Of a DNA stretch of 64,000 nucleotides, positions 39,280-50,400 are shown piece after piece. Source of the stretch: Norana najaformis (Eukaryota > Annelida > Clitellata > Crassiclitellata > Hormogastridae); the NCBI GenBank assembly GCA_964023275.1, contig OZ029914.1, positions 42,201,924-42,265,923 of the forward strand. The letters are read 5' to 3'. The number at the start of each line of letters is the position of its first letter. Position 1 is the stretch's first letter. The notes under the pieces were generated by a model. It was not told the DNA's origin. It searched no databases and was given only the letters and a program-made list of their open reading frames with translations. Made by a program: the position numbers and the translations under genes.

Positions 39280-42200
39280 TTAAAGTTCGAAGAGATTAGT
39301 TTGGCGTGGTGCAACTTGACATGCAGCATTCCATGCTCCGCATTGCCACTCAGACGTCTCCTTTCCAATGCTCTTCGGCTTCAAACAGACGAAACAGAAG
39401 ACATATCCGCACTTGCACGTCATATGTTTGCACTTATCCTTGTGGTTGATCAGTGCGCCGCACTTGACACAGCAGCGTATAGTGGGAACACCGCTCACTT
39501 TGCCAATGGTCTTTGTATCACACAATTCAAGATGATTGATTCGTGGATCTTTTCCGTTGCATCCTTCATTTCCACATGACTTTTTGTCTCCTTTCCAAGG
39601 CTTTCGACAGATCCAGCAAAATTCGATTCTGCGACCTTCACGTTTTGTGCATATAGGACACAGAACCCAGTTTTCGTTCAGAAAGTCTTTTGAAGGATCG
39701 CGCCGCAGATAGTTGCCACAGGTTGGACACTCCTGAATTGCCGGAGAGCTGTTCAGAAAGTTTTCGTTGACTTTCTTCTTGAAGGCTTCAAATTCGGCTG
39801 TTGACATGGCAGTGGACATGACATGGCGTACAAGAAAGAACTGCCAACCGCACTCACAGTTTGGGCAGGCAAAGATAAAGCGGCCAGAGTTGACAACTGT
39901 ATCGCAGTAACGTTTGATTTCGACAACACCTATGTTGGAGAGGAACAACATGGTTATTCGTAACAATTGGACTTATTTGCTTGGCTATCTATATTAAGCC
40001 ATATAGATAACCGCTAGATATGAAAAAGCAGATTAGTGATATACATAACATAACCTTCTAAAACAGTCTTCACTAAACATACATACTGTTCCGTCTCAAG
40101 AAACATTTTCAACATATCTTAAGTTGCACCTATTTAGATCCGTTTAATAGTCATTTCAGTGCCTTTATGAGGTTAGTAAAGGCGCTCAATAAATAGCCAG
40201 ATACCTACATAACACGACGTGGGTTTCAAATGGTTCAGAAGACATTTACCTGTGTTAGAACCTCTGCAAATTACCGGGAATGTTCAATAGGCGATCCTCA
40301 AATAGCCCCCTCTTAAAAGCTGTCATAGTGTCCACTGAGGCGATGTCGTCCAAACCATTCCACAAGTCTACAACTCTTGAACTGAAGAATTTCTGCCCTA
40401 AAATCTTGTCGGTTTCTTAAATAATTATACCTGAGGCCTTGGCTCGCCTTGTTTGATGCTAATTCAGAGAAACCTCTCTCACTGCACTGCCTCCTTTTCA
40501 GTGATAATCTTATCAGGTTCAATAAGGTCTCCGCTGCTCCTTCTTCGCTCAAATGGTTTTAGCGCATATCTATTCAACATTTCTTTACAGCTTAGATCTT
40601 TATAACCTCAAATCAGTTTGGTAACTCTCCTTTGCACTTTCTCTAGTTGCTGTGTCACGTTTCAGATAGGAATTCTTACCTGGATGCAGTATTTCAACTT
40701 TTGGCCTCGGCAACGATATGTACAATATCAGTATTATGGCTTTGTCTCTGCTAACTATTGTCCTCTTGTTCATACCTAGATTTGAGCAAGTCTTAGCGGA
40801 AAACGAATCAAGGATCAGTAAAATCATTAAGTGTTTCGGTTCCAATTTGGGGTCTCATTGGAGATTTCTAGGTGCAATGGGTGTGCTGAATTTAGGCATA
40901 ATTTTACAAGAAATACAAGCCTATATACTTACATATGCAGGCATGTGTTTAAGACCCGTCAGTTTTGTGCGTATGTAGTCCTAATTAGTATCGTGGTTGA
41001 AAAAAGTATAAAGTTAAGGCTTGTTTGCCCTTGCTTTATAAAAATGTAACACTTATACACATTACCTATTGACTTATGCAACATAACAGGGTGTAGCATG
41101 CGATCAAAACCAAAGTGCGATGCAAATGATAGCCAGCCAAAGAATAGAGTGCAACTGCTTTAGCTGTTATTGAGTGTCCTGCACGAGATTGGTCGTAAGT
41201 CATGTTCTCGCGAGGTTCAAATCCAGTTGTCAGGAAGTCAATCAGTTAGTGTGTCATTCAGTCGGTCAGGCATTTAAGTAATCAATACAAAGTAGGCCTG
41301 CAATAGTAAAGAGGCCTTCATAAAAGTATGCCTCACTGGGTTTCCGATCGAGAAGTGATATTTAGTGCATTTCATGAATTAGCATATAAATTTTGGATTC
41401 GCACAATTTTCAGAATTAAGATTAGGCGTCCATTTTGCGTAAACATTTGAAGCGAATACATTGTATTTCCACCAATGACACATTTGCAAGGCATCCTAGC
41501 CCGCTTCACTGTTGGGTCGTCGTCGTAACTGATGACACATGGGTTGTTGGTGACTTCTATGAATCCAGGCAAAGGCTTTAGTTCTTGACTTCCACCAGAT
41601 ACGTTCACAAAAAAATTCAGGGTGTCGCCGTGAGTGAATCCGAGCTCGTCAATCGTTTCATTGCTGTCCTTTTCCAATGTCTTTCCTAGACAAGTAATAT
41701 TACACACTGTAGAATCCCTGTTTTCAAAATGAGTTCACTGCGATCAATAAATCAATGGGTATAATAGTATATGTTTATAAACGCCTATGTATATAGTTAT
41801 ATGCATGTTACTTGTATATATTAGCAAACACATAATTTTGTTCAATGGTACAATGACGTAAGATATAGTAATTTTATCTGGTATTAACTCAAAAACACAC
41901 AAATGGTGCTTGTGCGGTTTTTCAGCTAAATCATAGCTATGTTCCAATAAAAACTACTGGTATCGGCGTCCTTGTAGGTACTGACATAGTCAGTGAACCT
42001 TTAACATTTGGTTATATAAGCACTCATCACACAGATTAGCGCTATAAACCATGGATAGAATTATCATAATTTACATAGTGACCCGGCTTATTTGTATAAA
42101 TTATGTGTCATTATGAAAATGCTATTTTCAAAATCATAGGCTCACCTCCCCATACTAGATCCATGTCTTCTTCAAAGCTTCCGATTTTCTGCTTCACAAT

Positions 42201-43693
42201 CTGGTAAAGCTCACAAATGGTGATTGTCTGCAATGTATCGCAAATGAAACAACGATTTATCTTCAACAGCAGAGCAAATATAATACAGGGTATACTGTAA
42301 GATCTATTAGTATATGCAAGCTAATGATCAGACTTCAGCCAAGACAGCTGAGGAAACATTTTTAACCCACCACAGTCACGCCTTTTTCGATATGTTAGAT
42401 AGCCATCCATGTATCAGCATCTTTCAGAGATTCCTAAAAGTCGTTACATAAATAATCAGATGCACACTGATAGAATGATATATTACTTCTATTTTCAGTT
42501 ATCTAGTGTAACACTGCGGTTCTGAGACATGGACTACTGGAAAGGAGAAACTTAAAACCTCGAGGCATTTGAAATGTGGATATGGAGAAGACTGGCCAAA
42601 ATCAGCTGGAAGGAATATAAAACAAATGAGGAGGTGTTGCACTTGGTAAAGGAAGAAAGGACACTGTTAAATACATTAAGGAGGAGACAAATGAACTGGA
42701 TTGGTCACATACCACGTGGAAATTCTCTCCTGAGGACAGCGATTGAAGGAAGAATAAAAGGAAAGAAGGTTCCAGGAAGACCAAGAAATATGCTGTTGGA
42801 CTGGATGATGGATAAAGAAAGAAGACGGGGCTACAAAGAAGTTAAAGAAATGGCACAGAACAGAGAAGATTGGCGTCTTGGACCTGCCTAACGGCAGAAC
42901 ACTGAAGAAGAAGTACATAATAGGAATTTCTAAAAAATCTGGAAAGTCTATTCATTTTCGTTAATTCTGCAGCGTTTAACCAAACCATTCGCCTCAATAA
43001 GTCAAAATGATATACAATTCGAAGTAAATCAGGACAAATAGTTTATCCTTATTTTTTCATGGATCTCGGTTTTACAGAGACAGAGCCATAGACAGATAGA
43101 ACTTTCCTTTCACCGTGGGCGTTTCATGAAACAGTGAAACGTCGTCATAAACGCGCGTAGGTCAAATCTCTTCTAAGAGACTTCAGCCTCTTTCAGATAA
43201 AAGTAATCAAGAATCAGGTAAATTAAGTGTAAACGGTTTTCATTACATAGCGACCGTATGGCCTCGACCCTGCTCGGGTAAGATCCTTCACCACTGCTGC
43301 CCGTTTTGCATGTGCGCCACGCTTACGGTCCCCGTGCACGGACCGTGCTAGTCCGAAATAAGCCACCTTCAGGTTACGAACCGGGGATCTTCACGCACAG
43401 AGGCTCCTTGGCACATTCGTTTACCGATTTAGTTAATTGCGGCCGGTACTCCGTTTGAAACGCCATCCACTCCACTGCCCTAACAACATGTAGGCTAACT
43501 CAGAAAATCCGTGATAGGCCGATTCGCTAGTCATTTTGCAGAGGTTGGGAATGTTGGACCCGACGTGTGTATGCTGGCTGAGTAATATTAAGTTTATACT
43601 GCGTTTCAAAATACAGACGTAGTTTTCTACCTTTTCGACGCATATTTTAGTTTCTGCTTTGTCTTTCCAAAGATTCAGCATTATCGGACTCAT
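39280..43693 (-). CDS. UBL-RBR type E3 ubiquitin ligase-like protein (copy B)
   Basis: Exons 43693-43631 (63 bp), 42227-42146 (82 bp), 41685-41473 (213 bp) and 39929-39280 join in phases 0, 1 and 1, giving 335 residues. The start MSPIMLNL was chosen because copies A and E also begin Met-Ser at this point; a GTG-initiated extension upstream is not needed. UBL: TITICELYQIVKQKI, ETIDELGFTHGDTLNFFV, ending GG. RING1: PCVIS (second zinc Cys replaced by Ser), MPCKC, RYC and CPNC. IBR: CPTC, CPIC and FCWIC. RING2: CVKC, HKDKCKHMTC and FCFVC, with the catalytic-position Cys kept. The C-terminus WQCGAW...VAPRQT matches copy A. It probably acts in ubiquitin transfer, but the altered RING1 may weaken E2 binding. 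Confidence 0.85.
40260..40720 (-). mobile_element. CR1/Jockey-like LINE ORF2 C-terminal fragment
   Basis: Read on the minus strand in shifting frames: YCIQVRIPI, LEKVQRRVTKLI, RRRSSGDLIE, then LWNGLDDIAS-like sequence and TAFKRG. These are standard LINE C-terminal landmarks with several stops and frameshifts. It lies in intron 3 of copy B. Confidence 0.75.
42505..42905 (+). mobile_element. RTE-like LINE ORF2 C-terminal fragment
   Basis: GSETWTT lies in one frame just upstream. After a frameshift come MWIWRRLAKISWKEY, EEVLHLV, RRQMNWIGHI, GKKVPGRPRNML and REDWRLGPA. This is the same landmark order as at 28743-29320 but a different, older copy. It lies in intron 1 of copy B, opposite to the gene. 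Confidence 0.85.
43240..43445 (-). mobile_element. tRNA-derived SINE (family 1), reverse
   Basis: Read on the minus strand, a tRNA-like head with CCCCGGTTCGTAACC (B box) is followed by GACTAGCACGGTCCGTGCAC, AAGGATCTTACCCGAGC and GAGGCCATACGGTCGC. The order is the same as at 28160-28455. Confidence 0.8.
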
Positions 43694-44471
43694 TGTTGCT
43701 TTATCACCATTCACCGTTTTCGTGATAAATAGGACGTGCACGCTTTATAATAATTGTTACATTGTCTATTTTAAACATAACGATTCAAAATCTTTTAAAA
43801 TGATATAAATGCACATGCATTACACTCGTATGTATTTATGCAAGCTCACTGCATTAGCACACAAATCAAGTTTTGTCCAGTTCCATAACTATAGGCTATT
43901 TATAACCTCTTTCATTCTCAGTTTTCCAATTACCGTGGGTGGATTCCACTACATCAATAGGTCTAGTTTTTATTTGCTGGCCTAATGTATGAATTTATTA
44001 CAATCGAATGAGTGACAGGTTTGAAAACATGCTAAAGTAGAGGCGACAGTAGCAACCGATGAATTGTAGTACTGTTATGTTGCCAACATTATCTAAAAAT
44101 TTAACGAAAAATATTGGGAAATCACAGTCTGAGAAAGAGAAAATACACTGGGCCCTCCCACTGAGTTATCAACAACAGTCATATGCAAAAGGTATTTAAT
44201 GCGTTTCATTTCGTCGCCTAAAGCCTTTGATAAGAGAGTTCAAATTCACCTATCAGATAGAAAGTTTGTGATTTAGTAAACGAATCGAGTTTTAACAAAA
44301 TGTCGATATGGTGAGTTATCAACAACAGGCATTGGCCTTATTAGAAGAGCTATGTATTATTTGGCCCTAGCCTAGACGCCAGGCTGTAAACATGTACGAC
44401 TGTGTGATACGGTGGTTGTGTGGATTCTGTACATCCCTATGCAAATTAGATGACTTGATGTTAACCACGAA
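43694..44471. other. Intergenic between copy B and the FYVE gene
   Basis: This is a probable shared upstream region: copy B is transcribed leftward from 43693, and the candidate FYVE first exon starts at 44472. A direct repeat, TGAGTTATCAACAACAG, occurs at 44162 and 44311. No clear TATA element was picked out. Confidence 0.4.
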
Positions 44472-47400
44472 ATGGATGAAGAAAAACAGGCGAAAAGAGA
44501 AGAGAAGAACGCAAGCATGGACAAAAGTGCAGGATTGGATTTGTTAAATTTTAGCCGGAGGGCACTGGTAGCACTAGGCTTTCCGACAGGAGGTGTCAGG
44601 TGAAGCCAAGAGGAGACAAAACTATCTTCATTTTCTGATAGCTTATTAAAGTGTCAAGAAGTGCATACTCGGGGTGCACCTGGAGCCAAGCAACTTCTGT
44701 AGAGTCGGTGTCTTATAAGCAAGGAACCAGTCGATTGCACAACGAAACCAAGCCATAGTCAGGTCAGTACTTGAAGGTTAGTCTACTAAGACGGAGCGGC
44801 AGCCAGATGAAAAAGGTAAGTCTTAAGACCATAAAAACATCAGCCTATGTGGCTAGGAACTGTCAGGGCGACAGTAGAACGTTACCCTGCACTCTTCAAT
44901 CATGAATATAGAGTAGCTCACTTTCAACCTCGTCATTCAGCTTCCAGTCGGGTTCGCAAGCCCTGACGCCAACGGCTTTAAAATGAAAATAATTATTTAA
45001 ACATTTATATTGAAAATTCTGCTTGTAAAAAGCACAGTTTGTACCTTAAAAAACTAGGGGTTGTCAGAAGGTTCAATCCAACTCCCCCGACTTTAAATTT
45101 TCTATCACAACTTTGTTTCACAGGGCTGAAAACTCCCAAGAGAAGCAACAAGAAAAGCAGAGCAAATTATTAATTTCATTTAATTTTTTAGCTTTTTAGT
45201 AAATAAATCAGAAAATATAAAGGCTTTCTAGTGGTTTGCCACCTACTTCCTGTGCTACATGTGAAGCCCTGGAGACGTATTCGCTGGTCATTTGCTCTGA
45301 TGCTCCGAACACAAATGCGAAAGAAAGACCATTCAGTGTTGACTGAACAGCCAGTTATAAGCTTGGGCATTAGTGTAATAAGTTTAGTAGTTGATATAGC
45401 GCTATAGTAGGGGAGGCTATGTTCATAAGCCAAGTAATACGAAGATACTCATGTTCTGCAATCGCACGAAGCCAAACTGCCCTTCAAGGACTAGTCATTG
45501 CAAAGCTTAGTACGAAGACAAGAGGCTGAAGGCAAGGGCAAGCTCGCTGGCCAAATAATTCAGTTGCTTTGTATATGCCTATTTAAAAAACTGTTTTTAT
45601 TCACAGTCCCCATTAGACTTGGAAACAAGGAGCTACGTTTAGAAGGAAGCATAAAACCTCCACAACACTGCTTCAGACTACCTGTTTATTGGGATGCATT
45701 TCCCTGTATATTTCGTTCGTGCTCATCTAGCCTTAGCCTTTAACTCCGCCACTGCCTTGTTTGGGGCAGTGCCAGTCCCAAGCCTGAATAAAGGAGGAGG
45801 GCGACGGAAACGGCCTTTGATGCCATAAGCTGTCGTTAAACTGATGAACTACTACTACTACTACTATTACTACTACTAGCCTTAGGTCCCACCTCTACTG
45901 GTTTCAGCCACAGATCATATCCGGACGGTATGCAAGCAGTAAATGGTGACCTGTATCAAGAAGGGTCGAGTTTATTTACAGTCGGATGCAGTGAACCAAA
46001 TCTGAAAAAGAGGGAGCTCGTCCAGAGCCCCTAATACAATAAGACCCATGGAACCGAAATGTGAAGTTATCGTACTGATCAGGTGGTTGTGTAGCAAAGG
46101 CGTGCACTTTCTGGAAAGTACTGGAAGAAAATACCTTGGGAATTCACGTGTGTCTATGAAAATGAGGTAAATGGCGGTCAACAGCACAAAGGAAAGAATA
46201 TACTAGGGGCGAAGAGAAGGGTTTTTACGTCTGAAAATTACGACTGAAACATAATTGCAGTAAATAATGATAATAATAATAAATTTAATGAAAATATGCT
46301 ACTGTATTATTCACTTAGACAAAAATATTCTAGTTATGTAGGGCTGACGTCATTCGTATATCCGCAAAGGCTGAGGCATTTACCCTTCGAGTGGTTATAA
46401 CTTATAAGCCATCTCTGTAGAAAATATTAATAGGCCTTTGCTATGTTGGGAATTTATGTTGGGAATTTTAGGTTTCTTAAACTATAAAAAGAGAAAAAAT
46501 TAGGGTTTTTTCCATTGTGATAGAAAGATGTCTAAGGCAACATTTGCAGATAACAAAAGAACAAAGAACGATTCTTGCACGCAAACCACAGACTGATGGA
46601 TGGCTTAGACTGAGCGACAGACGCCAAAGTTATCTCTGAATCATCCAACTGAAGCACGTCTTTTACCAGGCTAATCGTTTGACAAGAAGAATCTTCGACT
46701 ATGCGTGAGTAGACGGCAGTCGAACTACAACTAGAACTAAGATACAGAAAGTGTAGAAGAGTGGGGGCATGATACATGATTATAGATTTAGAAACCTATT
46801 GAGTGTAAGAAACAGGATGCAAAACGCTGACAGCGGCTTATATCGGGACTGGTAGATTCACCAGGTGGCGGTAATAAAAAAGCAAGTAAGAAGACTTCGA
46901 CTCATACAACGCTTGCTGAAACTAGAGTAGTTCCAAGTTACCTTCGGAACCTCCTGTGCCAACCCTATTTTGCCCTCTTTTGTTGAACTTTCCGCTCAGA
47001 TAACAGAGGTTAGCTTCTTCATCCCGAGCTTAGACATTCCTTTTTCGCATATCCTATCCTGACATCCCTTCTTCCTCTTGTCTCTCTCTCTCTCTCCTCT
47101 CCAACTCCAAACACCATCACCCATAGCTGCCACGCTGTCTCTCGGCTTGACTTTTGGATCCTGACCTGGAACCGAACCCTTTTTGCCTATCGAGTTTGTT
47201 TTGACTGAGCGCCTGTGAATAAGCTAGTCCGCGCGGCGCGGCTTTCGTTGGGCGCTGTAGAAATATCGGAATTACGATTACGATTAGACTACTTTTATTT
47301 CAAGTATTTATACCCAGCGATTTGAAATTGGCTTGTGTAAAAAAAAACAATCAGAAACACAGATGTCTGAAACAACATAACAAAATTTAAGACAAGATTA

Positions 47401-50400
47401 CTAAGCTTGACAAATTTGGGGAAAACTGGATCTGAAAAAGCACACACCCTTTTGACGTCATTTTCGCCACTGGGAAATCAATAACAAGTAATTCAAAGCA
47501 ATTAGGCATTGCTATGGTGCATCAAAAGGCGCTATACAAATATAATATAATTACAATAGCCTAGCACATCGTACTGATGCATTTGCATGCTATGAATTGT
47601 TTCAATGCAGTTTTTCTGTTTCATGTTTAGATGCCACGCGTTTTGCTGAGTCATCATCAGTGGCTGAACACGTTAGCGACGATGCACACTACAGCAATCA
47701 ATACGACGAATTTCGGCAGAACTGTACGATACGATTATGTTTCGATTGATTTTCTTGAAAATACATGTATATACTACCTTCGCTTATTGAGTTTGTCCTG
47801 TATACGCTAATGTTTATATAAATAAATAAATAAATAAATAAATATATATATATATATACAGAGAGAGACCACAAAGGTATATAGGCAGATAGCAAAAAAG
47901 AGTTAGGATGAAAGAAAGAAATTGTGAAGTTAGAAAGAAGAAAGCAAGAACAACGTGGCGATTTTTTCTAGTTATCCGAGCATTATTTACTTACAAATTA
48001 ACTTTTTGTTATTAAGCACTTTAACGCCACTTCGGTTAGCTTAGACAGTGCTTTGTGAGTACCCAGAAGACGCTGTGTTGTGTCTATGTACATATATACA
48101 TAATATATGCATGTATACACGCAACAAAGAAATGAGGAGGACCTACATAAATAATATAGGCAACGGTTTGTTATTGGAAGCAGTGGATGAATTGAAAACT
48201 ACACATAAAGTGGGAATTATCTCAACAAATTTATGAGGGGCAGTTCCCCTTATTCCTACAAAAGGCACCCTGTAAATGGCTCTTTTTACTAAATGCCCTA
48301 TTGGGAAAGCTACTAACCTGCTTCCTGGCTTCTGATCTGACCAACCGACCTAGCTCTTTTGAACTTGATTGACTAAAAGCCGGTGTATAAGCTGCTTTTG
48401 TGGGGCTTTTAGAAATTTGGGAGATTTCCCATAGCTTGGTTTATGGTAGGCTTAACTGTAAGTCATCGCCATTTTCTATAGCGATGTTTACCTCCTGAAT
48501 GACCGAACCCTTTTACGATGCTAGCAAACATAAAGGTTAGCGCTGGAACCAAGCACAGCAGCGGTCATCTGGCAACTAGCCAGACTCCAAGGCTACTATC
48601 AGCACACTCCAACGTTCTTGCAGCCGCACAAAGACCTTTAACCCCAAGCCGAGGCCGATCCTCACTCTACATAGGCCTACCAGTTTTTAACACAGTAAGG
48701 AATCTCACCCAATGTCTGCATGCCAGATCTACTGTACCTTATTGGCCTGATTTGGTCTGCTGGTTTTTGTATCTTAGTTCTGGTTTTTTTGTGTTTTGAT
48801 GGTGAATGTAGATCTGCATTAATGGTCTTAATTGGTCTATTGGTTTAGTCTGTTTTGTCTTTTTGTTGCCAGATCTGCCTACGTGGTCCAGAGATGACGA
48901 AGAGCCCCGATGCATGAATGGCGATGTGACTTTCGGTTACTTCCATAGACGCCACCACTGCCGCATCTGCGGAAGAGTAAGTATACTACATCAAATGGGA
49001 AGTATGATTCAAAAGCGCACTCATAGAACCTATCGTCTTTCAGAAGATATCAGATATAATAAATACCTAGGCCTATACTAAATGTAAAGTTAACCTTATG
49101 ATTGCCTTCATAGAGTAGAATAATACAAGAGTACATAGGTCCAAATGCAATTAATGAAAACTTGTATTTAATCATTTTTGCATTCATCATAGCTTCTTTT
49201 GGTCGAACTTTCAGTTATCTCCATTGTATAAGCTCTTGTACTTTGCCGAGAGAGAGAAAGAGTGAGAGAGAGAGAGAGACAGCAAAGAGAGGGAGAGCAG
49301 AAAGAGCAGAAGAGCAGAGAGAGAGAGAGGGAGAGAGAGAGAGAAAGAGAGAGTGAGAACAGGGAACAGAGAGAACAGAGAGAGGAAAGAGGGACTTTTA
49401 AGAGAAAAAGTGACAATTACCCATTTTGTTATTCTGTCTGTCAATAACTTTGTTGTCTTCATTACTCTTACATTAATCATTCTCTTGCTTACTCTCTCGC
49501 TCTGTGCCATTTTCCACTGTGTGATACCGTAGCCGATTGGTTGAGCGCTCGGCCTGTAACGGGGAGAGTACAGGTTCGAGCTTCCCCAAAGGTGGTTACT
49601 GTGTAGGGACTTTGAGCAAGTCATTCACACACAGTTTGCTCAGCATCATCGATAATTATACTTTTTGAGATCAATGATGTAGAGCAAAATTGTAACATTT
49701 CGTGTAGATATATATTATATGCAAGGCATTTTCCTTTGTTTCGTCATGTTTTTGTTTATTTTAAAATGCTTTTCTTCTCTGTAATTATGTTTCGTTTTTT
49801 ATGCTGCCCGATTGTGGAGAAATAAACGTTTAGGCTATATCGATTTCTTCATTCGATCAAAATCCTTTTCACTCTCTTAATGTGTACATAAGCTATAGTT
49901 CTCTATACTTTAATTTTGAGCGTCAAATGCGGGATTTGTACTTACGACTTTGCTACCATTGCTTGTTGTCTCTTTATTTATTTGTCTATTTTTGTCTTTC
50001 TTTCTAATCTTTGTCTGTTTCTTTCTATTGTTCTTCCTGTCTCGTTCTGTCTGTCTGCCTGTCTGTTTTTATTTATTTTTTAATGAAATGGTCGAATGTG
50101 TTCCGTGTCAGATATTTTGCTGGAAATGTTCGTCCAAAACAATTAATCTGGACCGTTTCATAAAGAGCGTCAGAGTCTGCGATCACTGCTACGACAGTTA
50201 CAGTTCTCAGAGTCGACAACCCGATGGTATTTGAATACTACTAAATTAGTCACAACACCCCCGCATACACAAATGAATAAATTTGTCTCTGAGCGAACCG
50301 AGTTTTGCTACCAAATATTGCTAATGTTTCTGTGTTTCTCTCAACAAGCAAAATGTCTTGGCAGTGTTTCAAAGTTTAATCTTATACAGGCTAGTGGTAG

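Larger units (their letters stand above)
44593..47630. other. Long first intron (tentative) of the FYVE gene
   Basis: It contains a LINE 3' end (47035-47285), a CTA microsatellite near 45850 and the minus-strand UBL-like frame at 46532-46777. No other exon is supported. Confidence 0.4.

Noticed and set aside
43694..43741. GTG-initiated N-terminal extension of copy B
   Set aside because: The family start is Met-Ser at the in-frame ATG 43693, matching the paralogues in length; GTG starts are not expected in eukaryotic genes.
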